In this document: one piece after another, positions 11,382 to 23,103 of the stretch
How positions within the stretch are numbered: position 1 is the first letter of the stretch
Layout: every line of letters starts with the position of its first letter
Assembly: GCF_049243985.1 (NCBI RefSeq)
Contig: NC_135384.1
Location: forward strand, 14,814,501 to 14,878,500
Direction of reading: 5' to 3'
From: Paroedura picta
Taxonomy: Eukaryota > Chordata > Lepidosauria > Squamata > Gekkonidae
Length of the DNA stretch: 64,000 nucleotides
The notes under the pieces: model-generated
What the model was told of the DNA's origin: nothing
The model's database searches: none
Seen by the model: the letters and a program-made list of their open reading frames with translations, nothing else
Made by a program: the position numbers and the translations under genes

Positions 11382-14300
11382 TGTTTTGGTATTTCCATAT
11401 TTTTTCTGCTGTTTGAAAACATATTTAAAAAAACTGGAGTTTCCTTATGACTTTGATTGTCTTTGTTAGACTAGGAAACCTGCCTATATCACAAAGTTGC
11501 CTTTACTCTGTTCGTAACTCAGCTCTGAATTTGGTCCATATGGGACATTTTTCTCTTTATCATTTTCTCCCATGGATTTTTGCTGCTTAGCTTTAGGTCT
11601 GCGAAGGTGGCAAAACAGGTATCATGAAAACAATCTAATATATTTTCAAGAATGAGAGGAGGATGGAGTAGCTTTAAAATCAGCCTCTTTCTTCAGAAGC
11701 GGCCGTGTTGGCAGCCTAAAGAATGTTCAAATAAACAGGAGCACTCTTTAGAAGGTAGACCAGATAAAATTCCCCCCATGAATGTAAGTCAAACAATTAA
11801 GTTTCTCTTTGTCCAATATTATCTTCGTTTTGTAAAATATAGTTGACATGGTCCTCAGCCACCATCTTGACCCCCCAACATTTAAAATTGTTGACCACTG
11901 AGGAATACGCAGGTTCGAAATGCATCCGGTCTTACTTCCTCATATGTTCCCTGGGTTATTGTTAATTGTAGTATACAGAATGTAATGGAGATATCAATGA
12001 TTCTCATTTCTTTTATCATGAGCACCTGATTATAATAAATATTTGAATTTTAAACATAAACTTTACCTGCAGCTCAACCTTTGGTTTCCTAACTTGTCTA
12101 GTCTGGTTGGGTTTTCATTTCCCTTTTTGGTATTGCACATTAAATCTAATGAGGCAGAATTTCCTGCATCAGGATACCGCGCCCCCAACTCACCCCAATT
12201 AATTGGATTTCCAAAAACATTTTATCTGTGTTCACTTGCTTTTCAACCTATTTCTTTGCTTAATCCAGTTTTTGTATCTTATGCTGACCTCTTCATTACA
12301 CAGAGTTAGAGTGTTCGCTTAAAACACGTGCTGTGAAAAATATCCTAAGCTCAATTTCTGAAGGACTACCTACTCATCCATTGTTTTCCTTATCTAGCTT
12401 TCTTGGCGCTCTGGTTCCACTCCAGGCATAGATTCCTGTTGATGTTTGCTCACTGAGCACTTCTTTCCACCACACCCTTGAAGCTGCGGTGGCAGGCGGT
12501 CCCACTAGCCATACATACCTATGGCCAGGAGGGGTTGTTGCCACCATGTCTCCCAGCCTGGTGGGGCTGCATGGCCTTGTGAACCATGGAGCCACTGTGA
12601 ATGCCGGCTGCATTCACCTATGACCAGGAGGGCTTCCTGACACCGTGTCTCACAGGCTCGGTGGGGCTTCCAGGCTTGGATGGCAGGAACTCTGCTTCTC
12701 TCCTCAGGTCAGAAAGCCTGGTGAGCCTTGTAGCCACAGCAGCAGGCAGCCCCACTGACCCAATTCACCTGTGGCCAGGAGGGTTACCTGCTGATGACAC
12801 TCCCAGGCTTGCTGTGGATCTTTGGGGTAAAAAGGCCACTCTGAAAAGGCCAGGCAAGCCTGGGAGAGCCGGCGACAGGCAGCCCTCCAGTCTGCAGTCA
12901 TCTGTCAGCCAAAAAGGCCTGCTGCATTTTCTGAGGTTGTAGTAAGCCTTTTGGCACAAGGGAGCATGCAGCCAGGAACTCCATTCGCCCCATTACCCTA
13001 CCAACCTCCGTCCTCAGTAGCAGGCAAGGGGAGACTGGCACTGATAGTGCCAGAGTGCCCCTGGCCATGTTGGCGGTACTGGAAGCAACCGGTCCGTGGC
13101 CAATCGGGATGCGCTGCATGCATCCGTATTGGCCTGCAGACCAGAAGTAAGGGCCAGAGAGGGCCCACTTAGGAGGGCCTTGCTCAATAATTTATAACAC
13201 CGAAAACCGTTACAGCTGTGCTCCTGCTGTGGACAATCGTGGACAGCATCCCCATATTGAATAATTGGATAACAGTGAAGGTGGTGAATGATACAATTCT
13301 GATTGTGGCTTCTTATGTGTGAATCATCCCACTACCATGATGAACTTCTCTGGCTGGTGAGATCAGTGTCCTGTGGGTCCTTATGCAGTTCTGCAGAGCC
13401 TGTAAAACAGCTGTTCTGAAGGGCCTATGGTTGAAGCCTTAGGATGCATCCCAATTTCAGCTGGCTTCCTTGCTTAAATAGATATTTCCACTCTCATTTA
13501 TGAAATTTGCGTTTTGAGACATGCCCCCCACCTGTATAAGTACTGGGAAAAGTTTTGTATTTTGGTATTTTCTGTACTTCAGAGTATCATAGTTTCAAGT
13601 AATTTTAAAGTAAAATATTCTATTTTAAAGTTGTAAAAATTTTGAATTGTGTATTTTATTTGTTGTAACATACGCTGAGCCTTTGGGGAATTAAATTACA
13701 TCAGCATATCTGTACCATGGGGAGGACAATGCCTTTTTGTTATAATCCTGGATTATTTTTCTGTTTAGATGAAGTTTTGGGAATCTTATTCATCATCTAA
13801 TAAAGAAAACAAAAAGACAAGGTTATGCCCATACATGAGAGAACATAGATACCATGTGCCATAAACTTATATTGGATCTATTTGGATTTGTATGATTGCT
13901 ATCTCTATTCATTCTGTTTCCTACCTATCTCCTCAGAGATCATCCCATCTGAACACAGAATGCAGACATAGCAGCAAAATTTCTTTCCCTCCTTCTTTTG
14001 TCGGCTGGAGCCAGGAAAGCAGTGCTCATTGCACACAGAGACTGGTAGAACCTGGGCATAAACAGGAAGGGAGATCAGCACCCATATGTCCAATGAGAAC
14101 CTCAGATGAACCACGTACTTCAGATCAGAGGTCTCCGCTCTTGGCCACAGTACCAGGTTGGCTCTCTAAGAAGAATAACTTATGAAACCCTGGTTTAAAT
14201 CATAGAGCGATGAAAACTCACTGGTTTTACCTAGGACTCATTTTCTCCTAGTCTTTCTTAAAAAGTTGTTGTTGTTCTTGGCAGAATTGAATGTAGAATC

Positions 14301-17300
14301 ATACTCTAAGCTGTTTTGAGTGAAGTACTACTATCTACATGGTGGAGGGGGGGGGGAGATACAATATAGCCCCGTTCTCCTACTCATCAGAAAGCTTTGC
14401 ATAGAAACAACCAATGCACAAGTTGCTACCATGAACTTCCTGAGACTAACCCAGATGAGCAGTGGCTACTAGATAACCACACAGATCACCTGAGCCCCGA
14501 AGCTACCCTTGCCCAATTTGTACAAATTACCAGAATCCTTGGGGCACCACACACCATACCCTGAATGATTTGCTACCTCACCAGTTTTGAAACTTAACCA
14601 GATATTTCTCAGGGAGAGACGACTTCAGAGAAGGAAGAAGGGAAACTGAGAGCCATTGGTAAATGCAGATTCGAATTCCCACTCTCCCATGGAAGCTTAC
14701 TGGGGGACATGGTGATGGCTGTAATTCTGTAGAATTTGCACAGAAAATGCAAGAGAGAAAACATGTTTTTCTCTATCCATGCAGATATCTCACCTGATTA
14801 AATGTTCTGTGCCACACAATTTGATCATCATGAATGGTCAATTCTTCTCCTGGAGAAGCCCAAGGATCAAGCCTTCCAACTTTTAATCTGATGAAGGAGC
14901 CATTTGGGAAAGTGACCCAGTTTGTCACATCAAAACCACTTTTCAGCTCCCCATTTTCATTAAAATGTATGGTGTCACCAGCACTGTTGTTGAATGTGAT
15001 ACTCCTTAAAATAAGATGTAACTGATAGAAAAAAAAGAAAAGAAATTGTAAGCAATTTCAGGAATGACTGGGACAAATGATATAATGTGCTATAATGAGA
15101 AGACATTTGAACTATTCATTCACTGGTATTAAAGCTAAATTGGGTTAATTATTTTGTCCTGGATCTCACCTCCCCTATAGTCTTACGGTCACCAATTGGT
15201 ATCTTGCCAGACTGAGACCCAGAGCTCACTAATTCATATGTCTTTTAGCCTGTTTTGACTGGTGAACCACATGTGAACCTTCCTTAAGTGGCTTCCTTTG
15301 ACCATGATTCTTGATCCCTGTGTTGCTTGCAGGTTGGTGAATATAATGAACTTCATATTGATCTGCCCCTGAAGGGTGCTGAGAAATTTATCCTGGTTCT
15401 GTAGTGCACTGTTAGCATCCTCCTTTGATTGTATGAGCGGAATTAACTGAGCTGCGGTTTGTTACCATAAAGCTCCCAATGATCAATGATAATATGTATG
15501 GGATATGTGCTGTATGAACATGTTAAAACCTATGAGGGGTTAATGCCTCACAGAGTCAGAGAGCCTTGAATGACCGGTTGCTCAAAGGGATTCAATGGGT
15601 TAGTATCAGTTCAGCAGAAATACTTGGGAATTGATGGCTGAAGAGAACATAATTTAGCTCAGACATCGAACAAGTACTGTTGAACAAGAACTGTTTCTCT
15701 CTGATAATTGATACTGTATCTATTTCATTGTGGATACATCATTTTGTATGTTAGTTTATCCTAGTATAGGGTTATTGTCTGGACAACTTTTTCAAAATCT
15801 GGGCATTAATATATGCAGTACAAATATTTAAAATGCAATAAATAATTGAAGACTGCTGTGAAAAATAAGGATGTCATTGGGATGTACAGTTTGAGAAGTA
15901 ATTACCTGCCAGGCTTGGACATTATAGAAGATTTGATTCCTCTCTTTTTCTCTGTAGAGGGCATGCAAAGCATGTGCCACTACATAGACAGCATTGTAGA
16001 CATTATAGCTGTGGCCAGTCATGTTCATTTCAAACAAAGTGACTGGAATAGAATCCAACATCTCCTCTCCAGTGCACATTCTCTTGCTGTCCCCATGAAC
16101 ATCTGGATGAAATGAACAGCCAAATGCCTGTTCCCAAAAGTTCTCAATAAAACCATCCCCTTTTGCCCAGGAGGGGCTTATGGCCTGCAGGAATGTTTTG
16201 AATCCTGGTGGCTGATTGGAGTGAACTGCAAGGGATAGGGCACCATGGAAGGTTTCTATATCCCAAGCCCTTTGGAGAGACAGTGATTCAAAATCCCAGT
16301 GGCATGTGATGATCCACACCTTATGCTGGGGAGGCAATGAAATAAAAATACTTAAAAACAGCATTAGTCGCAAAACCAACATGGATGAGTTTTCTCCATA
16401 TACAAAGTGAACATTAGCTTTGGTTTTACCGAGAACAGCTAGATTTTCCGTTTCTTTTATAAGGACATCCATCACCTCTTGAAAATATCTCTGTTTTGTT
16501 AATCTTATAGTGAAATCAAAACAGATGCCATTCTCAGAAAGCATTGGCACCATGATCTGCAAGAACCTGTCCCCATTGTCGTCTTCTGCAACGAAGAGCA
16601 CGATCCATGTCCATCTGAAGTGGTGAAATAACCTGATAACTCCCATATACTGGGTGGCTTCATTTGGGACCATCTGATACATTGAAGACACTTGCAGTTG
16701 GTTTACTTGTGCTGGTGAAAATGATCCATAAGCAAGCTGGAAAAAAAGTATTTATGTTTTGTTTGTTTTTTTCCCCTGTATGGAATGAAACATACTATTC
16801 AATGTTGATGCTGGTGCTGGTACTCCTCCTGCTGCTGAGATTTATTAACTGCCGGTCTCAGGCTAGCTGGCTTGTAGTGGGTTATGAGATAAAAGCCCCA
16901 CATAAAATCTTAAACCCCCATTAAACTCAAGCCACCCACCCCCATCAGTGAATAACTTAACTCCTACCCCAAACCACCCATGTTATGTGGGCTGTCACTC
17001 CTCCACCGCGGACCGGCATACCCATGCCAACTCTTCCTGACACTCCTGCGCAGACCCTGGCACCAGAGAGAAATAGCCAAGTCAAGCTTTGCAAAGCCTA
17101 ATGGGAGAGTAACTAACATCCACTTCTTGCTCTCAAACAGGACTTGGAGCTAGGCTTCCCCAAACCACTTGCTTGCAAACAAAAGAGCAGTTTGTCAGCA
17201 CACCTGGCAAGTATAGAGAGACAAAGGCACCCCTTCCAAAAAAACCTCTAGCCAGCCAAAAATATTGTCTTGTAAAGGGAACTAGGCACTCTAATCCAAG

Positions 17301-17933
17301 ATTTCCCTTGCCACTATCCCCAGACACAGGCAATCATCCAGGATTTGCCAGAAATGGGCTTTCAGCCCTTCTAGTTAGTTAAGAAATATTTCCTCAAATT
17401 CACAGCAGCTAGTTTCTTTGTCTTAGCAACCCATTTCTTTGTTGGGACCTGGCCACGATCTTTACCAGCCGTCAAACTCTTTGTCCAAGCCCTGGGCAAG
17501 GTAGGATCAGCCCCCTATAGCCTCAGGTCACAAATTTCCTTAAAATAGGAGGCTCCCACAGCCACAAAGTGCAATCAGTTTCCAGGCAACAGAAACACTG
17601 TCCGATGCTCGTCTTGGTCTCTCACCTGGAGCCCCAAATTGCTTTCCTGGACCTCCAGAACTCTGCTCCACCCAGAAGACAGGTAGATATCACTATCAAT
17701 CAACCCTTGGTATAGATTCCTCCCCTGTTTCTATGCTAATGTACACATGTCTTTTGTCTAATTAGTGTGTGTTAATAAAATTCTTCCATGTTTAGATCAT
17801 TGCCTGCCTCGGTTCTATCTCAGTGATGTAATTACGTGGTAAACTGTGCAATAAAAAGTCTCATGTTATGCCAAGCTGCCTCTTGGTGGCTCTATGAGCT
17901 AATTCCCCACAACTAAGTTTAGAAATCATCATC

Positions 17934-17965
<32 letters not shown>

Positions 17966-20910
17966 CATCATTATTATTATTATTATATTTATATTTATAT
18001 CCCGCTACTCCCTTGCGGCTTACAGACATGCATTTGGTGTAACACCCATCCAGCCTGAAAGACCTCCTACTGTGCCGGGTGGTTTTTAGGGACAGGCCCA
18101 ATGTCCTGGCCATTGTGGAGAGAGGCCCCTCTTCTTACTGGTCCCAGCCTCAACCAAATAACTGGTACAAGAGATCCATCTCACAGGCCCTGCGACCATG
18201 CTTTAAACACATGAAATTTCCACATACCCCTGAGTAGCACCCCTGTACAGAGGGCCTACCTGTGGTATCTTGTAAATAACAGCTATGGTGGCCATATTGG
18301 CAGACGTTTCTGAATTCAGTCCTCCAACAAGTGCAATGAATTTGCTCTGTTTATAACACTTGAAATTGGGGAGAAACTTGTGGTGTGAAGAAAGAAAGCT
18401 CAGGGTGGCTTTATAGGTCATCCTTGCCACATAGTAGCTGTTGAGAATGTGGAAGCCCAAAGTGATGTTTGGTAAGATGCTGGGATTCCCATTAATCTCT
18501 TTGAGAGCAAAAACCATGGCCAGGACGTGTTGGTAGTTCTTTATCGATGATCTATAATGAGAGTTTCAGAAGAATTTGAAAACCAAAGAGCCAAAATATA
18601 ACAATGTTTAGTTCTCCATATTTATATCCCTCCTTCCTACAAGGAGCTATTTCATCACAGTTGGCCTCTTATCCTTTACAATTGTGCTTTTAACAGAGGC
18701 TTGGTATTTACAAATTCTAATGTTTATCTCACTGAAATGAAAAATGAAATTGTGGAGATGGAGAAGAGGGTATTATGGTTTGCATCATAGCTCCGCCCTG
18801 CAAATACTGAACTATTCAGAAATGCTGAGTGACAATATTTCTGGCATTGCTTTCTGAACACTAGATTGGAGAAACTGAAATAAGAACGACGTCTTCACAT
18901 GTTCTAAGTCGGTGCAACATGCTAATTTTCAAAATGATTTGTGATGCTACAGATGATCATAATCTGACCTTAACTTTCTGTAATTTTCCATTATATCTTG
19001 TCATTAATCTGAATGAATTAGCTTTCTGGGGATTTCTTTCTTCTTTTCTGGCATGATGAAAAAAGGAAAATTATCATTTGGGAGGTGCTTGGGGAAAGTC
19101 ATTCTTGTGGTGGCAAATCTGACCACCATTGTCAATTCCCCTTTTGTATTCTTGCTATGATGAAAAGGTGTGTGTTTAAATATGCCCATTACGTTGCCCC
19201 AGTGATAAAAAGACTTTTGAGGGAGAGATGTTATAAACTTCTTTGAAGGAAAGAGATAATTTATGGCCTATTCATAACTGAATCTTCCATTTATGGCCCA
19301 GGGTGCTTGTTAATAGACTTCCCATGCAATGCCCTACAAGTCAACTACTAAGGTTCAGTTTCACTTTCAAATTATCATACTGAGATATTGACTTGGAGAT
19401 TAAGTATTCCCTGACAGTTGCCACATGGATGAATTATCTCCTTTCTAGCTCTCATTTCCTTTCCCACAATCTCGGTCCATGTTCTGTTGTTCCTTTTTCC
19501 TGACTAAAAAATATAACTCCTTTTTTTCTAGTGCTCAGTTGTTCCACCTCAGTCCCTCTCCCCTGGCAGCACTCTGCCACGAAAAGCACTTACTCTTCTC
19601 ATCCATTTTTCCTATATGATGGACCAAAGTAAATGCCATATATTCTTTCCCTTCCTCCTCCTCTCCAATGCACGCCGTTCTGCTCCTTTTGCTATCTTCC
19701 TTGCATCAAATTATAGTTTTTGTGTCCGAAAGACAACAGCCAGTCTAGCCTTCCTTTTCACAAATGTCAGACCCACGGAGGAATTATTTAAAATGATAAA
19801 TGAGAAAAAGAGTATGCATGAATGGCTTACAAAGGCTCCCTAATGAACAACTGGGCAATTGTTCATTTATGGCCCAGGGAACTTTCCAATTGACTTCACA
19901 TGTCCTGATCTGCCCTCCAAGTCAACTAACAAGGGCATATTCCACTTACCAAACCTCATACCGAGATGTTGACGGTAAGAATTCCCTGTCAGTTGCAACC
20001 CTGGTTTATTTTCCCTTTTCTAACTCCATTTCCTTTCCTGCAATCTTGGTCCATGTTCTGGTCCTCCTTTTCCCTGAATATGATAGGGCTTTTTGTTCTT
20101 CTTTATACCTCAACCACTCTCTCCAGGCAGCACTCTGCCATGAATACCATAATGATGTATATGAGCCAAAGTACATGCCATGGGGAGAGAAGTTCATTCT
20201 TCTTTCTCCTTCTCGCCACTGTACCTCTCTCTGCTCTTTTTGCTGTCTTCTAGGCATTGAATGATAGATTTTCTGTCTGCAAGAAAAAAGCCAGCCTTCC
20301 CTTCTATTTTACCAATATCATACATGTGGAGGATTTAGTTAAATGGGTAAATGGAAAGCCAGCTTGGTGTAGTGGTTAGGAGTGCGTACTTCTAACCTTA
20401 CAAGCCAGGTTCGGTTCTGTGCTCCTCTACATGCAGCCAGCTGGGTGACCTTGGGCTCGCCACGGCACTGATAAAGCTGTTCTGACCAATCAGTAATATC
20501 AAGGCTCTCTCAGCCTCACCTCCCTCACAGGGTGTCTGTTGTGGGGAGAGTGAAGGGAAGGCAATTGTTAGCCACTCTGAAATTCATTCGGGTAGAAAAA
20601 AGCAGCATATAAGAACCAACTCCTCTTCTTCTAAATTGGATATTCAGTAGGAATGAATGGCTTACATAGGTTCAGAAACGAACAACTGTGTTGGCTGCTC
20701 TTTGAAGGAGGGAGTCTGAGATACATAGAAGACTTGAGAAACAATCTCACCCACAACAAGGTCACCAGGCTGATAAAACGCATGAGGAATTGGAAGAAGG
20801 TCAATAGCTGTGGTGCATTGAATGGGATGCTCCTTGCATACGGCAGGGCACAAGAATAAAAGCAGCAGCAGCAGAACCAACATCTTCCTCATGAACCACT
20901 TTCCCTTCAT
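10429..20910 (-). CDS. V2R-2: complete vomeronasal type-2 receptor, about 873 aa
   Basis: Exons (minus): E1 20666-20910, E2 18260-18551, E3 15906-16736, E4 14794-15021, E5 13925-14051, E6 10429-11327; all open, phases 2-0-0-0-1. The start is the ATG of MKGKWFMRK, with a signal peptide to about residue 25 (LCPAVC). E1-E4 encode the Venus-flytrap domain and E5 plus the start of E6 the nine-cysteine domain. E6 encodes seven helices, with the V2R signatures [13 protein letters not shown] and [11 protein letters not shown] and tail [15 protein letters not shown]. Oddities: E5 reads FCCYVCILC where the other copies read FCCYDCxPC, although all cysteines remain; E3 is one codon shorter than V2R-3 ([10 protein letters not shown] for [11 protein letters not shown]). 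Exon 1 resembles V2R-4 ([12 protein letters not shown]), while exons 2-6 resemble V2R-3. Intron 1 contains a stray exon 1 tail and intron 2 an LTR-like element. Introns 3 and 4 show nothing recognised. Sits at the membrane of vomeronasal neurons by family knowledge. Confidence 0.93.
10432..10437 (-). promoter_or_regulatory. AATAAA overlapping the last codons of V2R-2
   Basis: The final codons AAT AAA, before stop TAG, spell a canonical polyadenylation signal. The same arrangement is seen in V2R-3 (25608-25613). Its use is unproven, and V2R-4 and V2R-5 lack it because their C-termini differ. Confidence 0.3.
11332..11379. repeat. GA microsatellite abutting V2R-2 exon 6 acceptor
   Basis: About 24 GA units on the plus strand. 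On the coding strand this is a CT array directly before CCCCAG and exon 6, so it serves as the polypyrimidine tract. Confidence 0.9.
11695..13548. other. Extra block in V2R-2 intron 5 absent from V2R-3
   Basis: V2R-3 joins the sequences on either side directly (near 26890). The block includes AT-rich DNA, the GC-rich part at 12400-13190 and the segment shared with the left edge of the window. I recognise no gene or named element in it. Confidence 0.5.
12480..12800. repeat. Degenerate GC-rich tandem repeat
   Basis: A motif of the type cacctatggccaggagggg followed by a caccatgtctcccagcctggtggggc-like stretch recurs near 12516, 12615 and 12768, with decreasing similarity. Open frames here are short and not conserved in a paralog, so I do not call a gene. 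Confidence 0.4.
16981..17911 (+). mobile_element. LTR-like element (possible solo LTR) in V2R-2 intron 2
   Basis: About 930 bp starting TGTTATGTGGG and ending CCCCACA, with an AATAAA box roughly 60 bp before the end, a layout expected for a retroviral-type LTR. The same element is in V2R-3 intron 2, so it is older than that duplication. It is absent from introns 2 of V2R-1, V2R-4 and V2R-5. No clear target duplication and no internal region are seen, so the assignment is tentative. Treated as a fossil. Confidence 0.4.
17929..17985. repeat. ATC/ATT microsatellite
   Basis: An (ATC)n tract passing into (ATT)n in V2R-2 intron 2. The matching place in V2R-3 (near 31760) lacks it. Confidence 0.85.
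19831..19857 (-). pseudogene. Stray exon 1 tail with splice donor in V2R-2 intron 1
   Basis: Twenty-seven bases match the 3' end of exon 1 in V2R-3 (residues AQLFIxEPL) followed by the same GTAAGCC donor. The sequence to the left follows V2R-3 intron 1; to the right it switches abruptly to V2R-4-type intron 1 sequence. It is a recombination scar, not a used exon. Confidence 0.75.
20357..20636 (+). repeat. tRNA-derived SINE in V2R-2 intron 1
   Basis: The head (agcttggtgtagtggttagg) has the box A-like region, followed by ggttcggttctgtgctcc, a box B-like region. The body ends in aagaaccaactcctcttctt. The flanks aaatgggta and aaattggata look like a target duplication. V2R-4 lacks it at the same place. 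Confidence 0.75.
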
Positions 20911-22254
20911 TCCCAGATGCCTGCTTGCAAGTGCTGTGTTCTCAGCATTTGTTTTCTTCTGACATGTCATGGATCAGCAAATGAATCGGCCAGTGTGCTT
21001 GAGGTAGCTGAACCTATAAGGAAAATCACAGCAGAAGGTTCAGTTAATGGAAACTCCCCCTTTCCTCACGTTCGCTCCCATTCCTCTCTCAGTAGAATAC
21101 AATTGTTGTGCCTTCTCACATTCTCCTTCTCTTGGCGAACTGGTTGTTCCTTTGCCCTGACTGACTGTCAAAGAGCTATATCCAAGAACCTAAAACTGAT
21201 TTGCTCTTTCATGTGTAAATTGAAAAAGAAGCATTTCATTGTGCAAGAAGCATATGTGAAACTAAACTCAAAACAAGTTCTCCCCAGTACCAACTCCCAA
21301 CATTATAAAACACACCAGAGAACTGTATAAAACCATGTTCTCCCCCCCACACACACCCATAAATAGGAAATGAGAAGCATTTCCAGCTAGCTAAGTTTTC
21401 CCCAGTTCCCTCTATGCTACAGATCCTGTCAGTTGCCTGTGTGGGACGCATGACTCTCAACACATGTGCTCAAATATGATGCCCCCTTCATTTACATTAG
21501 GAGAAACAATGATTAGATCAAACTTTTACTCAGCTATTTGGTATTGGGGGGGATTTATAAGAGCAGACAAGAGAGGACATGGTGGTGGTAGAAAGTCCCT
21601 TCAAATCACATCTAATTTCTGGATACCACACAGAATAGACAAATGGAAGTGCTTTACCTATGCAAACTTCTAAAGCGCAATCATGGGATTTCTCTGTGGT
21701 CTGCAATTCAGGTCTGATCCCACTGATGAAGATGGGGTAGTCTGGGCTACCCAGCACAGAATGATTGGGAAACAACTTTACAAATAAATAAACAGTCATA
21801 CAGGACTTGCAATATCTATGCATCAAAGCCCTGGTAATTTGTAGGGATTTTATAATTTACAGTGATCCCCCCCCCTGTCCCCTGAGATTTCTTGTCTAGC
21901 AAGCCAAAAACTGTAATTACTGGGCATGCCTTCCTAACTATAGTAGTGCAGATGGTCTTGATTTTGGTCTCAACGGCAGTTGGAGTTGGCACAATTTAAA
22001 TTAATATGTATGGATACAATTATAATAATTTAATGGGATAACAGACTAAAAACACATAACCTGTCATTGAACATGGTTTGGAGAATTTAGGATTTTTCTC
22101 ATATTCCCAAAGGATCAGAAAATGCAGTTAGACTAATAATAATTAAAAATTGTCATGGCATTATCGTCTGTTATTCTTTGCTGATTTAGCACTGAATTTT
22201 AAAATCAATCTAAACCAGTGGCTAAAGAATCAGTACTATGAGGTTCCCAATTCG

Positions 22255-22738
22255 GACTGCTTTGGAGTGCTCTGGGGCCCATTAAATTCAATCGTGCCAC
22301 TGAATTTAATAGCATTTTTGGCTTTTTCCCACATTTCCTGGGGCCTGGAGTGGGGTTAAGTTGCAGCCTCCAAAATTTCCAGGATACTGTTCTGTGACTT
22401 CCCACAAAATTTAAAAAAGTTTGGATGAAGTGGTCCAATTGTAGGGGCTCCTAAAGAGGGTGCCTCCATCCATGCCATTATATCCTATGGGACAAACAAT
22501 CCTTTGAATGTAATGGAGATGGGGGAAACTTTTGGAGCCCCTAGGATTGGACCCACTGGTTCAATCTTTTTGAAACATGGTAGGGACTCAGAGAAAAGAT
22601 CCCCAGAGCTACCCTGAAGGAATGGAGGCTATTACTGAAACACCCATGCCCCCAAACCCTGGGAAAGGTGGGAAAGCCAAAAATTCATTTAAGGTCAATG
22701 GCACTATCGACTTTCATGGGTGCCAAAGTGCTTAGGCC
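22255..22738. repeat. Unclassified dispersed repeat
   Basis: Its right part is repeated at 9046-9178. It has no coding potential and no clear terminal repeats. The family is not recognised. Confidence 0.45.
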
Positions 22739-22836
22739 GCTCTCAGCCTCACCCACCTCAAAGGGTGTTTGTTGTGGGGAGAGGAAAGGAAAGGCAACTG
22801 TAAGCCGCTTTGAGACTCCTTTAGGTAGATTAAAGC
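22739..22836 (+). repeat. 3' half of tRNA-derived SINE
   Basis: Matches the SINE at 20357 from the tctcagcctcac word to the end (gcaactgtaagccgctttgagactcc). Its short TTC tail appears to be the seed of the long array that follows. Confidence 0.7.
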
Positions 22837-23103
22837 TTCTTCTTCTTCTTCTTCTTCTTCTTCTTCTTCTTCTTCTTCTTCTTCTTCTTCTTCTTCTTCT
22901 TCTTCTTCTTCTTCTTCTTCTTCTTCTTCTTCTTCTTCTTCTTCTTCTTCTTCTTCTTCTTCTTCTTCTTCTTCTTCTTCTTCTTCTTCTTCTTCTTCTT
23001 CTTCTTCTTCTTCTTCTTCTTCTTCTTCTTCTTCTTCTTCTTCTTCTTCTTCTTCTTCTTCTTCTTCTTCTTCTTCTTCTTCTTCTTCTTCTTCTTCTTC
23101 TTC
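22837..23103. repeat. (TTC)89 trinucleotide array
   Basis: 267 bp of uninterrupted TTC (GAA on the other strand) growing from a SINE tail. The polyleucine and polylysine reading frames across it are not genes. Confidence 0.95.

Noticed and set aside
12601-12942. 113-codon plus-strand frame in the GC-rich block
   Set aside because: Low-complexity repeat-derived composition, overlapping frames on both strands, no paralogous conservation.
20357-20450. tRNA gene
   Set aside because: The A- and B-box-like words belong to the head of a dispersed SINE with many copies in the window; no cloverleaf was established.
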